Below, in pieces: positions 9,800-17,970 of a stretch of 64,000 nt of DNA. Numbering within the stretch: position 1 is the stretch's first letter; each line of letters begins with the position of its first letter. A model generated the notes under the pieces. It searched no databases. It was given only the letters and a program-made list of their open reading frames with translations, and was not told the DNA's origin. A program made the translations under genes and the position numbers. Where the stretch lies: contig CAXXIF010000019.1 of the NCBI GenBank assembly GCA_963677375.2, positions 62,001 through 126,000 of the forward strand, in the 5' to 3' direction. Source of the DNA: Pseudaeromonas sp963677375. Its GTDB lineage: Bacteria > Pseudomonadota > Gammaproteobacteria > Enterobacterales > Aeromonadaceae.

Positions 9800-10039
9800 T
9801 CACTCTTTGATCACTTCAATTTCGCTGAAGCCGAAACGCAAAAATTCATTATCCCGATAATCTTTGACCGCGCTCTTATCGCGGGTCAGGGAAGCTATCT
9901 GTTTTTCCATCGCCAGGAAATGACGTAAATCAACCCCTTCGGCAGCGGCTATCGCTTCATAGATATCGTGATACTTGTCATTGGCAAAGTTGATGAGTCG
10001 CGGTTTGCCATTAAAGTGGTATTTAATTTTCAGAGCCAT
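9800..10039 (-). CDS. Small conserved protein (DUF2960-like)
   Basis: 79 aa, start ATG 10039. Sequence begins MALKIKYHFNGKPRLINFANDKYHDIYEAIAAAEG and is hydrophilic without signal or membrane segment. From memory it resembles the short DUF2960 proteins of Vibrio and Shewanella (pattern DIYEA.AAAEGIDL..YLAME), but this was not checked by search. It lies 27 bases after the stop of the VF530 gene on the same strand and is probably co-transcribed. Function unknown. Confidence 0.72.
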   Translation of the reverse strand: MALKIKYHFNGKPRLINFANDKYHDIYEAIAAAEGVDLRHFLAMEKQIASLTRDKSAVKDYRDNEFLRFGFSEIEVIKE

Positions 10040-10066
10040 GTTCTATCCACTGTCCAGAATGCCGAC

Positions 10067-11239
10067 TTACTCGGCATCCTGTTCCTTTTTCTTTTTCGGC
10101 GTTCCCCAAGGGGATTTGCCCGTGCTGGGAGTACTCGGTCGAGCCGAAGCGCCATGATGTGCCCCTTGTGGGCGGCCATGCTGGTGATCTCGGCCGTGTT
10201 GCCGTTCACCAGAGCGCGGGAAGTTGTCACCGCCTTGCCGACGTTGGCCTTCCTGCTGCTGCAAGGCGCGCTCCCGTTGTACTGGGTCGTTATCATTCCG
10301 GAAGATGCGCTCGCCCTGGGGGCGGGCACCACGGTCACTCGGACGGTCTCCGTAAGGACGCGGGCTACGCTCACCCTCACGGCGTGGGCCCCGGTCGCCG
10401 CCCTGGGGACGATCACCATAGGGGCGTGAACTGCGCTCGCCTTGTGGGCGGTCGCCCTCGCGGCGTGGACCACGGTTGCCCTGGGGACGATCACCATAGG
10501 GGCGTGAACTGCGCTCGCCTTGTGGGCGGTCGCCCTCACGGCGTGGACCACGGTCGCCCTGGGGACGATCACCATAGGGGCGTGAACTGCGCTCGCCTTG
10601 TGGACGGTCCCCCTCACGGCGTGGGCCGCGGTCGCCCTGGGGACGATCACCATAGGGGCGTGAACTGCGCTCGCCTTGTGGGCGGTCACCCTCGCGACGT
10701 GGGCCACGGTCGCCCTGAGGACGATCACCATAGGGGCGTGAGCTGCGCTCGCCTTGTGGGCGGTCGCCCTCGCGGCGCGGTCCGCGGTTGCCCTGGGGAC
10801 GATCGCCCTCGCGGCGTGGACCACGGTCGCCCTGAGGACGATCACCATAGGGACGTGAGCTGCGTTCGCCTTGTGGTTGTTCACCTTCAGGACGGGGTGG
10901 TCGATCGGTACCATACCCCTGACGGGGACGACGTTCACCCTGCTTCTTGCCGCTGGCTTGCGGGCGGCTCATGACTTTGCGTGGCTCATCGGAGCGCACC
11001 ACTTCCGCACTTAACAGGCTACTGTCCTGACTGGCCAGGTAGAGCGCTTCTACTTTCTGGCGAGCCCAGGAGGTGCGACGCAAGAAACTCAGGCTGGATT
11101 TGAGGCTGGGCTCATGACTGAAGCAATTGATGGGCAGGCGCTCGGCCAACCCTTGCCAACCATAAAGGCTGACCAGTTCAGAGAGCAAGCTCTCCAGCGT
11201 GATGCCGTGTAACGGATTGTTTTCTTGTTTGTCGCTCAT
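10067..11239 (-). CDS. VF530-type DNA-binding domain protein with long RPYGDRP repeat tail
   Basis: 390 aa from ATG 11239 (MSDKQENN; CAGG seven bases upstream). Residues about 8-75 (NNPLHGITLESLLSELVSLYGW ... CFSHEPSLKSSLSFLRRTSWARQKVEALYL) match the compact VF530/DUF2132 domain first solved from Vibrio fischeri. The rest is a low-complexity basic tail rich in Arg, Gly, Pro and Asp. It contains seven copies of RPYGDRP within about 26-residue units, then a His/Gln-rich stretch and a terminal KKKKEQDAE. VF530 proteins are normally under 100 aa, so the tail is an addition resembling RGG-type RNA-binding regions. Nucleic-acid binding is inferred; the cellular role is unknown. Confidence 0.85.
   Translation of the reverse strand: MSDKQENNPLHGITLESLLSELVSLYGWQGLAERLPINCFSHEPSLKSSLSFLRRTSWARQKVEALYLASQDSSLLSAEVVRSDEPRKVMSRPQASGKKQGERRPRQGYGTDRPPRPEGEQPQGERSSRPYGDRPQGDRGPRREGDRPQGNRGPRREGDRPQGERSSRPYGDRPQGDRGPRREGDRPQGERSSRPYGDRPQGDRGPRREGDRPQGERSSRPYGDRPQGDRGPRREGDRPQGERSSRPYGDRPQGNRGPRREGDRPQGERSSRPYGDRPQGGDRGPRREGERSPRPYGDRPSDRGARPQGERIFRNDNDPVQRERALQQQEGQRRQGGDNFPRSGERQHGRDHQHGRPQGAHHGASARPSTPSTGKSPWGTPKKKKEQDAE
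10330..10900. repeat. Tandem 78-bp coding repeats of the VF530 tail
   Basis: About seven imperfect copies of a roughly 78-bp unit, e.g. recurring GGGGACGATCACCATAGGGG on the plus strand, each coding one RPYGDRP unit on the minus strand. High identity between copies suggests recent unequal crossing-over. Confidence 0.88.
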
Positions 11240-11693
11240 AAGATGCCTGAAGGTGTGCGGCTGAAGGTGACGCATCGGCATGATTGCCATCGCTGCGCCC
11301 AAATGAAATGGTCAGCTTCGCTGGCGGCGGTTTTGATCGTCGAAAGCCGAAGTAGGTTCAATTTCATCATTATTGCGCGCATTGAACCGCAAATTTTGGC
11401 TGCGGTCAAAAAAACTGGTCAAGAAGTGCCGGGAAAGTGCCTGAAATGTAAATCCAGAGTCTTTGTCGTCCTCCTCAGTGAGATCTCGTCTGACCCAGAC
11501 TATTCATCCTGACGCGCGGGTGGTCATTGTGGTTGTATTGGTGGCTGACCTTATCTGTATCTGCAGGCATCCCTCCTCCATTGGTCCGTGCATTGTGGCG
11601 TTGAGAGCTCGGCTTTCAACGGGTGAGGGTGCGAAGTCATCACCAGCGTGCCGTCTACCTCCGTGGGGGCAGACGAGCTATAGGATTTAGAAC
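11240..11693. other. Intergenic region between pulA and the VF530 gene
   Basis: No gene is supported. The stretch is of ordinary composition. A TTGACC pair on the minus strand near 11400-11420 could belong to the VF530 promoter, but no matching -10 stands out. Confidence 0.4.
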
Positions 11694-11725
11694 TCAAAAA
11701 AAAACCGGGGCACTGGGCCCCGGTT
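11694..11725 (-). terminator. Rho-independent terminator of the pullulanase gene
   Basis: On the minus strand AACCGGGGC CCAGT GCCCCGGTT is followed by an uninterrupted run of T (plus-strand A run 11694-11702). It lies 28 bases past the stop codon. Confidence 0.92.
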
Positions 11726-11752
11726 GTCGTTCAAGAATGAACTCTCGATAAA

Positions 11753-14700
11753 TTACGGCAGTTGGCAAACGTCGACGGTTCCCTTGACGCCAGCACCAGT
11801 CATTTCAGCGGAGGTGTCAAGCTTCAGACGGAACAGCCAGTTGCCATCGCCCAGAGTCATGGTGTTGTTACCCGGATCGGTACCCTCACCACCAAAGCGA
11901 CCATAGGCTTCATAGACGGTGTCAGCCACCATTGGGGCTACCAGTTTTCCACCTGAGGTTGCAAAGAATTGCGGATCCCAGTTGGTGGTATCGGCAGCAA
12001 TCTTGAAGCCACCGGACAGATCAACACCGGAAACCTGGGCTTCGTAGATACCGTTACCCTTGTAGGTCAGTTGGTAGGCTGCATCCCAGTTCCAAGAGGA
12101 GTGGTTGCCACGCAGTGCCAGTTTGGTATCACCTAACGTTGCTGCTTCCTGTGAATCGGGAAGTAATTCACAAGTAGCGGCTGGCTCATCAATAGCGAGA
12201 GTCAGTGTTGGGTTATCTTTGTTCAGCACCTTGAAGACAAAGTGGTAAGTACCGACTTTTGCCACATCCAGAGCCACGTTACCCTTGGCAGCATCACCAG
12301 TACACAATGTCAGAGGTGTACCGACTACCAATTTGTCACCGGCAGTACAGACGCCGTAGTTGACTGATGCCCAATCGGCATCGGCAACTTTGACTTCCTT
12401 GCTACCAAACATGTCTTCAGTCACTGCAGTTGCAAACTCGTAACTGTAGTTGGCACCGGAGAAGATGAACTGATTGGTTTCATCAGCTCCCCAATTTGCG
12501 ATCAAACTGCCACGCAGATAGACAGGCGCATCAAATGGTTCAATGGTGGATGGATCCTGCTTCTCGCTGACTGGCAAGCCAGTGCCTTGTGCTGAGCCTT
12601 GTGGCTTGACAAATACGGCAACTGACCAGGCTGGTACGCTGAACTCGCCATTGGCGAAGGTGGCGCCATTGCCAATCGAGGCAGCACCCAGTGCGGTTTG
12701 TACCGGGCTCAGCTCGTAACCAGACAAGTCAATTGTCTTGCTGGAGCCGTCCTTGAACTCGCCAGCGGTTTGGGTGTCGTTGGTTGCGTTAACCAGAACC
12801 ACGATACCGTCAACAGTTTTGTCCAGATCTTCCATGCCGGTACCATCATCAATGGTCATGGCAATCAGGCCGGTTTTCTGCTCAGGTCCTACGTTACGGA
12901 AGTCAACGCGCTTCATGACTTCGGTGCCGGTACCCAGGGTAAACAGCGGTGAAGATTGACGCAGGGTGGCCAGCTCTTTGTAGAAGCTTTCCATCTGTGC
13001 GATTTCAGCAGCACCTGGTTTGCCCACAACATCCTTGACCGCCTTGATCAGCGGATAGTTGTCGCCATCCTTGTCTTTACGTGGCAGGCCAACATCATAG
13101 TTGTTGTCTTGCTTGGTGTAATCGACTCGGTTGTACCAGTCGCCTGAGTCATAAGAGTCACGCTCGAAGGACTTGGAGCGCAGCAACTCAGAGCCTTGCT
13201 GATCAAACACAACGCCTTGTCCCAGCATCACGGTCGCCAGTGACAGACCCTGCATGCGCACACGGGTCGCCATATCCGCTTCGTTCGCTGCCTTGTAGGC
13301 AATGATGTCGAAAATGGTCTGGTTATCGTGCTTGGAGACATAGTTTTCGATTTCGGTAGGGTCATTGGCATAACCCGCTTTCTGACCGTTGTAGTCGATA
13401 TCTGAACCCTTGGTCGGAACACCGTCTTTGGCGGTCAGGACGAAATCCTTCAGGTTGCCAGCCATGCCCAGCATGGTCAGTTCAGCCAGATGGCGAGCAC
13501 TGTCCTCGGTAACCCCATCTTTTTCATTGGGCAACACATAAGCACCGTTACCAAAGCCTTGGCTGGTGCGGATACCATCGCCACCATCGAATGGGCTACC
13601 ACCACGAACGGCGTCACGCAGACGATCCGAGAAGGAACCGATACCGGTGCCTGCCAGATGTTTCTGAGTCGCTTGTTCGAAACGGGCATCGTCCGCAACT
13701 TCACCGAAGTTCCAGCCTTCGCCGTAGAAGTACATCTCCGGATCGACCGCCTTGACCTTGGCCAGCGCTTCTACCATTTGTGCCTTCGGATGATGGCCCA
13801 TAATGTCGAAGCGGAAGGCATCGATCTTGTAATCTTTGGTCCAGGTGACCAGCGAGTCATCCATCAGCTTGGCAAACATGGTGTGTTCAGGAGCTGTGTT
13901 CGAGCAGCAGGTCGATGTTTCCACATTGCCTGTGGTTTCATTCAGTCGTTGGTAGTACCAAGGGACAATCTTGTCGAGAACAGACTTATCACCCAGACCG
14001 GCTTCGTTGGTGTGGTTATAGACCACATCCATGACCACGTTCATGCCGATATTTTCTTTGATGGCTTTGACCATCTTACGGAATTCGAGGATGCGTTGAG
14101 AACCCTCGGCATTGGTGGCGTAAGAGCCTTCTGGTGCTGTGTAGTGGTATGGATCATAACCCCAGTTGAAGGAGTCGGTGTTGGATACCATGCGGTTCAA
14201 CGCCTGACGATCTTCACCGTCCTTGTCCAACGAGGCCATGACTTCGGCGACAGTTTTGTCACCGGTACAGTTGCCATTGAACTGGGCGCTGTTTTTCACT
14301 TCGCTGTTGACATCACACAGCTTGCTGAACTTGTCATCCAGGTTGGCAACTTTGGCCGGATCTTCGTTCACTGTGGCAATGTCAAAGGCTGGCAGGATCT
14401 GCAGGTGAGTCACGCCAGCGGCAGACAGCTCTTTCAGATGCTTGACGGCCAGCGAGTTCTCTTCGGTCAGCGCCACGAACTTGCCACGTTCGGCAGCCGG
14501 AACTTCAGGATCAAATGCGGTTAAATCACGAACATGGGATTCATGTACCACGATTTTGGCGACATCGGCCGGTGTTTTTTGGACGTGAGGAGCCTTCAGG
14601 GTATCCCAGCCATCCGGTTTCAATGCCGGATCATTCAGATCGACCACTTGGCTGTATTCGGAGTTGGTGGACAGACTGAGTGAATAGGGGTCTGTCACTT

Positions 14701-15925
14701 CATAACTTTCGACCTGATTGGTCAGCGGATGATAAACGCTGATCTGGTAGCGATAGTACTGGCCCTTGAGGCTAGCATCACCGGCATAGCTCCAGGCTCC
14801 AGTTTCGCTGTCGAGAGTCATATCGAACAGTCCGGCGGCCGTCTTGTCGGCGTTGTAGACTGCCAGCTTCACGCTTTGAGCCGTTGGTGCCCACAGGCGG
14901 AAGGTCACGCCGGAGTCAGAAACAATGGCACCATAAGACAATTCTTTGGCTTTATCTCCGTAAACAGCATCCAGGGCGTTGGAGGTCTGTACCTTGGTAC
15001 CTGCAGCCAATACACCAGCACTATCGGTTGATACAGCAATCAGCTCACCCTTGAGCAGTGCCTTGATATCAACACCCTTCGGCAAGGAGAATGCAGCCAG
15101 GTTCTTGAGCTTCTTATCCTTGGCATCAAGGATGGCCAGTTGGGCTTCAGTCAGGGTGGTTGGCTTCAAGTCGAAGCGCTTGTCAAAGGTCAGTGCATTG
15201 TCGCTGTCTGGAGCAATACCACCAGCTTCGGCGAAGTAGAGGTTGGTGTAAGCCGCGTCTTTGCCACCATCCCACAGTATAGTCTGGGCATCGATCAGGT
15301 GCGCAGAGGCATCCGCAATACCAACGGTTTTCACTGGGACTTCAGCGAAAGCGTCGCTGCGAGTGGCAAACACCTTGCCACCGCTGATCATGGCTACTTG
15401 ATGGTCAGTCAGTTGCAGGTGGATATCGCTATCACCACTGACCTTGCCCTTCGTTGCATCGCGCATGATCAGATTGATACAGCCGCTGGTGTCATCCGGA
15501 TTCAGTTCCAGAGTCCAACTTGGACCGTAGTCATCAATAGTGGTGGGCAACTTGGTCATGTCATCCCAGTTGGCGCTGACTTGTGCAGCGGCCAAGCCAG
15601 AACAAGTGCCGTCATTCCACAAATACAGGTTGTAATTGGCATAGGGTGACGCGGCGGCTTCAGCGCGACCGCTCTTGGCGGTTGCAGCGGCAATAACTGA
15701 TTTCTGGTCGACCAGGCTCAGAACCAACTGGTTGGCTCCGACTGCGTCATCGGCAACCACTTCAGCTGGCGCAGGAAGAACATTAACAGTTGGCAACTTG
15801 GCTGCTGGGTTGGTCGGTTTGGTGGTATCGGTGGTGCTGTTGCTATCTGAGCCACAGCCAGCCAGAGCCAGAGCGACCACGCTGGGCATTACATACCAGG
15901 CGAGCTTTTTAAATCTGAAGTCCAT
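11753..15925 (-). CDS. pulA: Extracellular lipoprotein pullulanase, GH13
   Basis: 1390 aa from ATG 15925 (GAAGG upstream). The signal peptide ends in lipobox LAGC with Cys24, followed by a Ser/Thr-rich linker. Carbohydrate-binding N-domains of the PulA type precede the GH13 barrel. Catalytic blocks are visible: VVYNHTNEAG, DAFRFDIMGHH (Asp nucleophile), FYGEGWNFGE (Glu acid/base) and SKHDNQTIFD. FNWGYDPYHYTAPEGSYAT is typical of type I pullulanases. The C-terminus adds two beta-sandwich modules (from about VYLRGSLIANWG and LALRGNHSSWNW). It cuts alpha-1,6 bonds of pullulan and amylopectin at the cell surface, reached by type II secretion in Klebsiella; that route is inferred here. A LacI-type operator lies 160 bases upstream. 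Confidence 0.93.
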   Translation of the reverse strand: MDFRFKKLAWYVMPSVVALALAGCGSDSNSTTDTTKPTNPAAKLPTVNVLPAPAEVVADDAVGANQLVLSLVDQKSVIAAATAKSGRAEAAASPYANYNLYLWNDGTCSGLAAAQVSANWDDMTKLPTTIDDYGPSWTLELNPDDTSGCINLIMRDATKGKVSGDSDIHLQLTDHQVAMISGGKVFATRSDAFAEVPVKTVGIADASAHLIDAQTILWDGGKDAAYTNLYFAEAGGIAPDSDNALTFDKRFDLKPTTLTEAQLAILDAKDKKLKNLAAFSLPKGVDIKALLKGELIAVSTDSAGVLAAGTKVQTSNALDAVYGDKAKELSYGAIVSDSGVTFRLWAPTAQSVKLAVYNADKTAAGLFDMTLDSETGAWSYAGDASLKGQYYRYQISVYHPLTNQVESYEVTDPYSLSLSTNSEYSQVVDLNDPALKPDGWDTLKAPHVQKTPADVAKIVVHESHVRDLTAFDPEVPAAERGKFVALTEENSLAVKHLKELSAAGVTHLQILPAFDIATVNEDPAKVANLDDKFSKLCDVNSEVKNSAQFNGNCTGDKTVAEVMASLDKDGEDRQALNRMVSNTDSFNWGYDPYHYTAPEGSYATNAEGSQRILEFRKMVKAIKENIGMNVVMDVVYNHTNEAGLGDKSVLDKIVPWYYQRLNETTGNVETSTCCSNTAPEHTMFAKLMDDSLVTWTKDYKIDAFRFDIMGHHPKAQMVEALAKVKAVDPEMYFYGEGWNFGEVADDARFEQATQKHLAGTGIGSFSDRLRDAVRGGSPFDGGDGIRTSQGFGNGAYVLPNEKDGVTEDSARHLAELTMLGMAGNLKDFVLTAKDGVPTKGSDIDYNGQKAGYANDPTEIENYVSKHDNQTIFDIIAYKAANEADMATRVRMQGLSLATVMLGQGVVFDQQGSELLRSKSFERDSYDSGDWYNRVDYTKQDNNYDVGLPRKDKDGDNYPLIKAVKDVVGKPGAAEIAQMESFYKELATLRQSSPLFTLGTGTEVMKRVDFRNVGPEQKTGLIAMTIDDGTGMEDLDKTVDGIVVLVNATNDTQTAGEFKDGSSKTIDLSGYELSPVQTALGAASIGNGATFANGEFSVPAWSVAVFVKPQGSAQGTGLPVSEKQDPSTIEPFDAPVYLRGSLIANWGADETNQFIFSGANYSYEFATAVTEDMFGSKEVKVADADWASVNYGVCTAGDKLVVGTPLTLCTGDAAKGNVALDVAKVGTYHFVFKVLNKDNPTLTLAIDEPAATCELLPDSQEAATLGDTKLALRGNHSSWNWDAAYQLTYKGNGIYEAQVSGVDLSGGFKIAADTTNWDPQFFATSGGKLVAPMVADTVYEAYGRFGGEGTDPGNNTMTLGDGNWLFRLKLDTSAEMTGAGVKGTVDVCQLP

Positions 15926-16346
15926 ACCTTCGTTTCCTTTTTGAGGTGTTACGGAGTCTTGTTCATCGCGTGAAACTTGAAAGACATGTGCTGGATTTTT
16001 TTCTGCTTTCGGGTGAAACCAAAAGCGTGGATCCATACACAGTGGCGCGCACTATAGGAGGGTCGAGATCTGAAATATGTGATGCGGAAACGTTTTCAAG
16101 TGGTTTGCTTTTTGTCGTCAACAAAGCAAATTTGAAAGTTGCGAGCTGGCTCAACTGTTAAATTTATGAAAAGGCTTTCACGAGCTGAAATAAAATTCCG
16201 TAACAAATTTTCATTATTTACTCAGGATAGATCTGGCTTACCGAGTTATTTGGGGACAGTTATTTCATCTCCCTATACAGCAAGTCGTTACTTCTATTTC
16301 TGTCTGTTGACCGGATCTGCCAGATATTTGGCTAAAAATTGCGGCG
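15926..16346. other. Upstream region of pulA
   Basis: No gene is supported. It is AT-richer than its surroundings and contains a LacI-type operator-like palindrome at 16084-16099, and a second AAAAGGCTTTC element near 16169. No MalT box pair was recognised. Confidence 0.45.
16084..16099. promoter_or_regulatory. LacI-family operator-like site upstream of pulA
   Basis: GCGGAAACGTTTTCAA fits GTGNAANCGNTTNCAC at all but two fixed positions and has a near-perfect core GGAAACGTTTTC. It is about 160 bases from the pulA start, so its role is unproven; a repressor other than GalS could use it. Confidence 0.45.
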
Positions 16347-16369
16347 AAAAAAAGCAGCCAGATGGCTGC
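16347..16369 (-). terminator. Terminator of purD
   Basis: On the minus strand GCAGCCA TC TGGCTGC is followed by seven T (plus A run 16347-16353), 31 bases after the purD stop. Confidence 0.88.
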
Positions 16370-16399
16370 CTTGATGATACGGAATGGATGTATTAGCTG

Positions 16400-17689
16400 T
16401 TACTGGGCTTGCTCGCGGGCGATGGCGCGGTAGCCAATGTCGCTGCGGTAGAACATACCGTCCCAGCTGACTTGCTTGGCTAACTGGTAAGCCTGCTGCT
16501 GGGCTTCCAGTACGGTATGGCCCAGTGCCGTGGCGCACAACACGCGACCACCATGAGTCACCACCTGGCCGTTCTGTTCACTGGTGCCCGCCTGGAAGAT
16601 CTTGGCGCTGGTACTGCCGACATGGTCCAGTCCATGAATCACGTCGCCTTTTTGCGGCTCACCCGGGTAGTTGGCGGCGGCCAGCACCACACCCACGGCG
16701 GCGCGGTTGTCATAGAGAGCTTCTTTTTGGTTCAACTCGCCCGCACAGCCTGCCAGGCAGAGTTCGACCAGATCGGATTGCATGCGCAGCATGATGGGCT
16801 GGGTTTCCGGATCGCCGAAGCGGCAATTGAACTCGATGACCTTGGGGTTGCCTTGTTCGTCGATCATCAAACCGGCATACAGGAAGCCGGTATAGACATT
16901 GCCTTCGGCGGCCATGCCACGCACGGTCGGCATTATGATGCGTTCCATCACGCGCTGATGGATTTCCGGAGTTACCACCGGAGCCGGGGAGTAGGCGCCC
17001 ATGCCGCCGGTGTTGGGGCCGGTATCGCCATCACCGACCCGCTTGTGATCCTGGCTGGTGGCCATTGGCAGTACGTTCTCACCATCGACCATGACGATGA
17101 AAGAGGCCTCTTCACCATCGAGAAACTCCTCGATGACTACACGGCTACCCGCTTCGCCGAAGGCGTTGCCGGAGAGCATGTCGCGCACGGCATCCTCAGC
17201 TTCTTGGAGTGTCATGGCGACGATCACGCCTTTACCGGCGGCCAGGCCGTCAGCCTTGATGACGATGGGGGCGCCCTTCTGCCGCAGGTAGGCCAGCGCC
17301 GGTTCGACCTCGGTGAAGTTTTGGTATTCGGCGGTCGGGATCTGCTGGCGAGCCAGGAAATCCTTGGTGAAGGCTTTGGAACCTTCGAGCTGGGCGGCAG
17401 CTTGAGTTGGTCCGAAGATGGTCAGGCCGGCGGCGCGGAAGGCATCGACGACGCCGATCACCAATGGCGCTTCCGGACCGACAATGGTCAGGCCGATCTG
17501 CTCTTGCTGGGCGAAGGCGACCAGCGCCGGAACATCAGTGGCGCTGATGGCGACATTTTCGACTTTGGCTTCGCGGGCCGTTCCCGGGTTGCCCGGCGCG
17601 ACGAAGATTTTCTCGGCCAGTGGCGATTGCGCCGCCTTCCAGGCCAGGGCGTGTTCGCGGCCGCCGTTACCGATCACCAATACTTTCAT
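16400..17689 (-). CDS. purD: Phosphoribosylamine-glycine ligase (GAR synthetase)
   Basis: 429 aa, the same length as E. coli PurD. Starts MKVLVIGNGGREHALAWKAAQ. ATP-grasp elements such as APIVIKADGLAAGKGV, the conserved DHKRVGDGDTGPNTGGMGAYSPAP and VIEFNCRFGDPETQ are complete. Second step of purine synthesis in the cytosol: joins glycine to phosphoribosylamine. It lies downstream of purH on the same strand, but the 281-base gap carries a repeat element. Confidence 0.97.
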   Translation of the reverse strand: MKVLVIGNGGREHALAWKAAQSPLAEKIFVAPGNPGTAREAKVENVAISATDVPALVAFAQQEQIGLTIVGPEAPLVIGVVDAFRAAGLTIFGPTQAAAQLEGSKAFTKDFLARQQIPTAEYQNFTEVEPALAYLRQKGAPIVIKADGLAAGKGVIVAMTLQEAEDAVRDMLSGNAFGEAGSRVVIEEFLDGEEASFIVMVDGENVLPMATSQDHKRVGDGDTGPNTGGMGAYSPAPVVTPEIHQRVMERIIMPTVRGMAAEGNVYTGFLYAGLMIDEQGNPKVIEFNCRFGDPETQPIMLRMQSDLVELCLAGCAGELNQKEALYDNRAAVGVVLAAANYPGEPQKGDVIHGLDHVGSTSAKIFQAGTSEQNGQVVTHGGRVLCATALGHTVLEAQQQAYQLAKQVSWDGMFYRSDIGYRAIAREQAQ

Positions 17690-17808
17690 CGTGTTCCATC
17701 CTCTGGTCTGGGCTCTGCTTGGGGCTGGGCCCGGCTAAAATTCGGGTCGGGATCTATAGTGCATCCCGACAATATGGCCACCTGTTTAGGGCATGCCGTC
17801 ATGGTGGA

Positions 17809-17907
17809 GAGATAGCCTGTTTGAGCCAACCGTTGGTGGCATGGATGCCACCATCGAGCCCCCATGGATGGGTTCACGGCGAGTTGGCGAGAGAGGGTAT
17901 CTCTCCT
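17809..17907 (+). repeat. MITE-like structured repeat, copy 1 (between purH and purD)
   Basis: About 100 bases that recur in inverted orientation at 60241-60340 with high identity. The ends carry short inverted repeats (GAGATA ... TATCTC; in copy 2 GGCGAGA ... TCTCGCC). Inside are palindromes such as TGGTGGCATGGATGCCACCA. There is no coding potential. This copy lies within the purH-purD transcript. Confidence 0.75.
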
Positions 17908-17970
17908 CAATTAACGGCCAATCCATCCTTCACGACAACAGGCTTCTCTGCTTCGAGGTGGCCTGACACA

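Noticed and set aside
10159..10974. 271-codon plus-strand open frame opposite the VF530 tail
   Set aside because: It is the mirror of a repetitive GC-rich coding tract (G-D-D-H-H-R-G repeats), without a ribosome site; the minus-strand frame carries the conserved domain.
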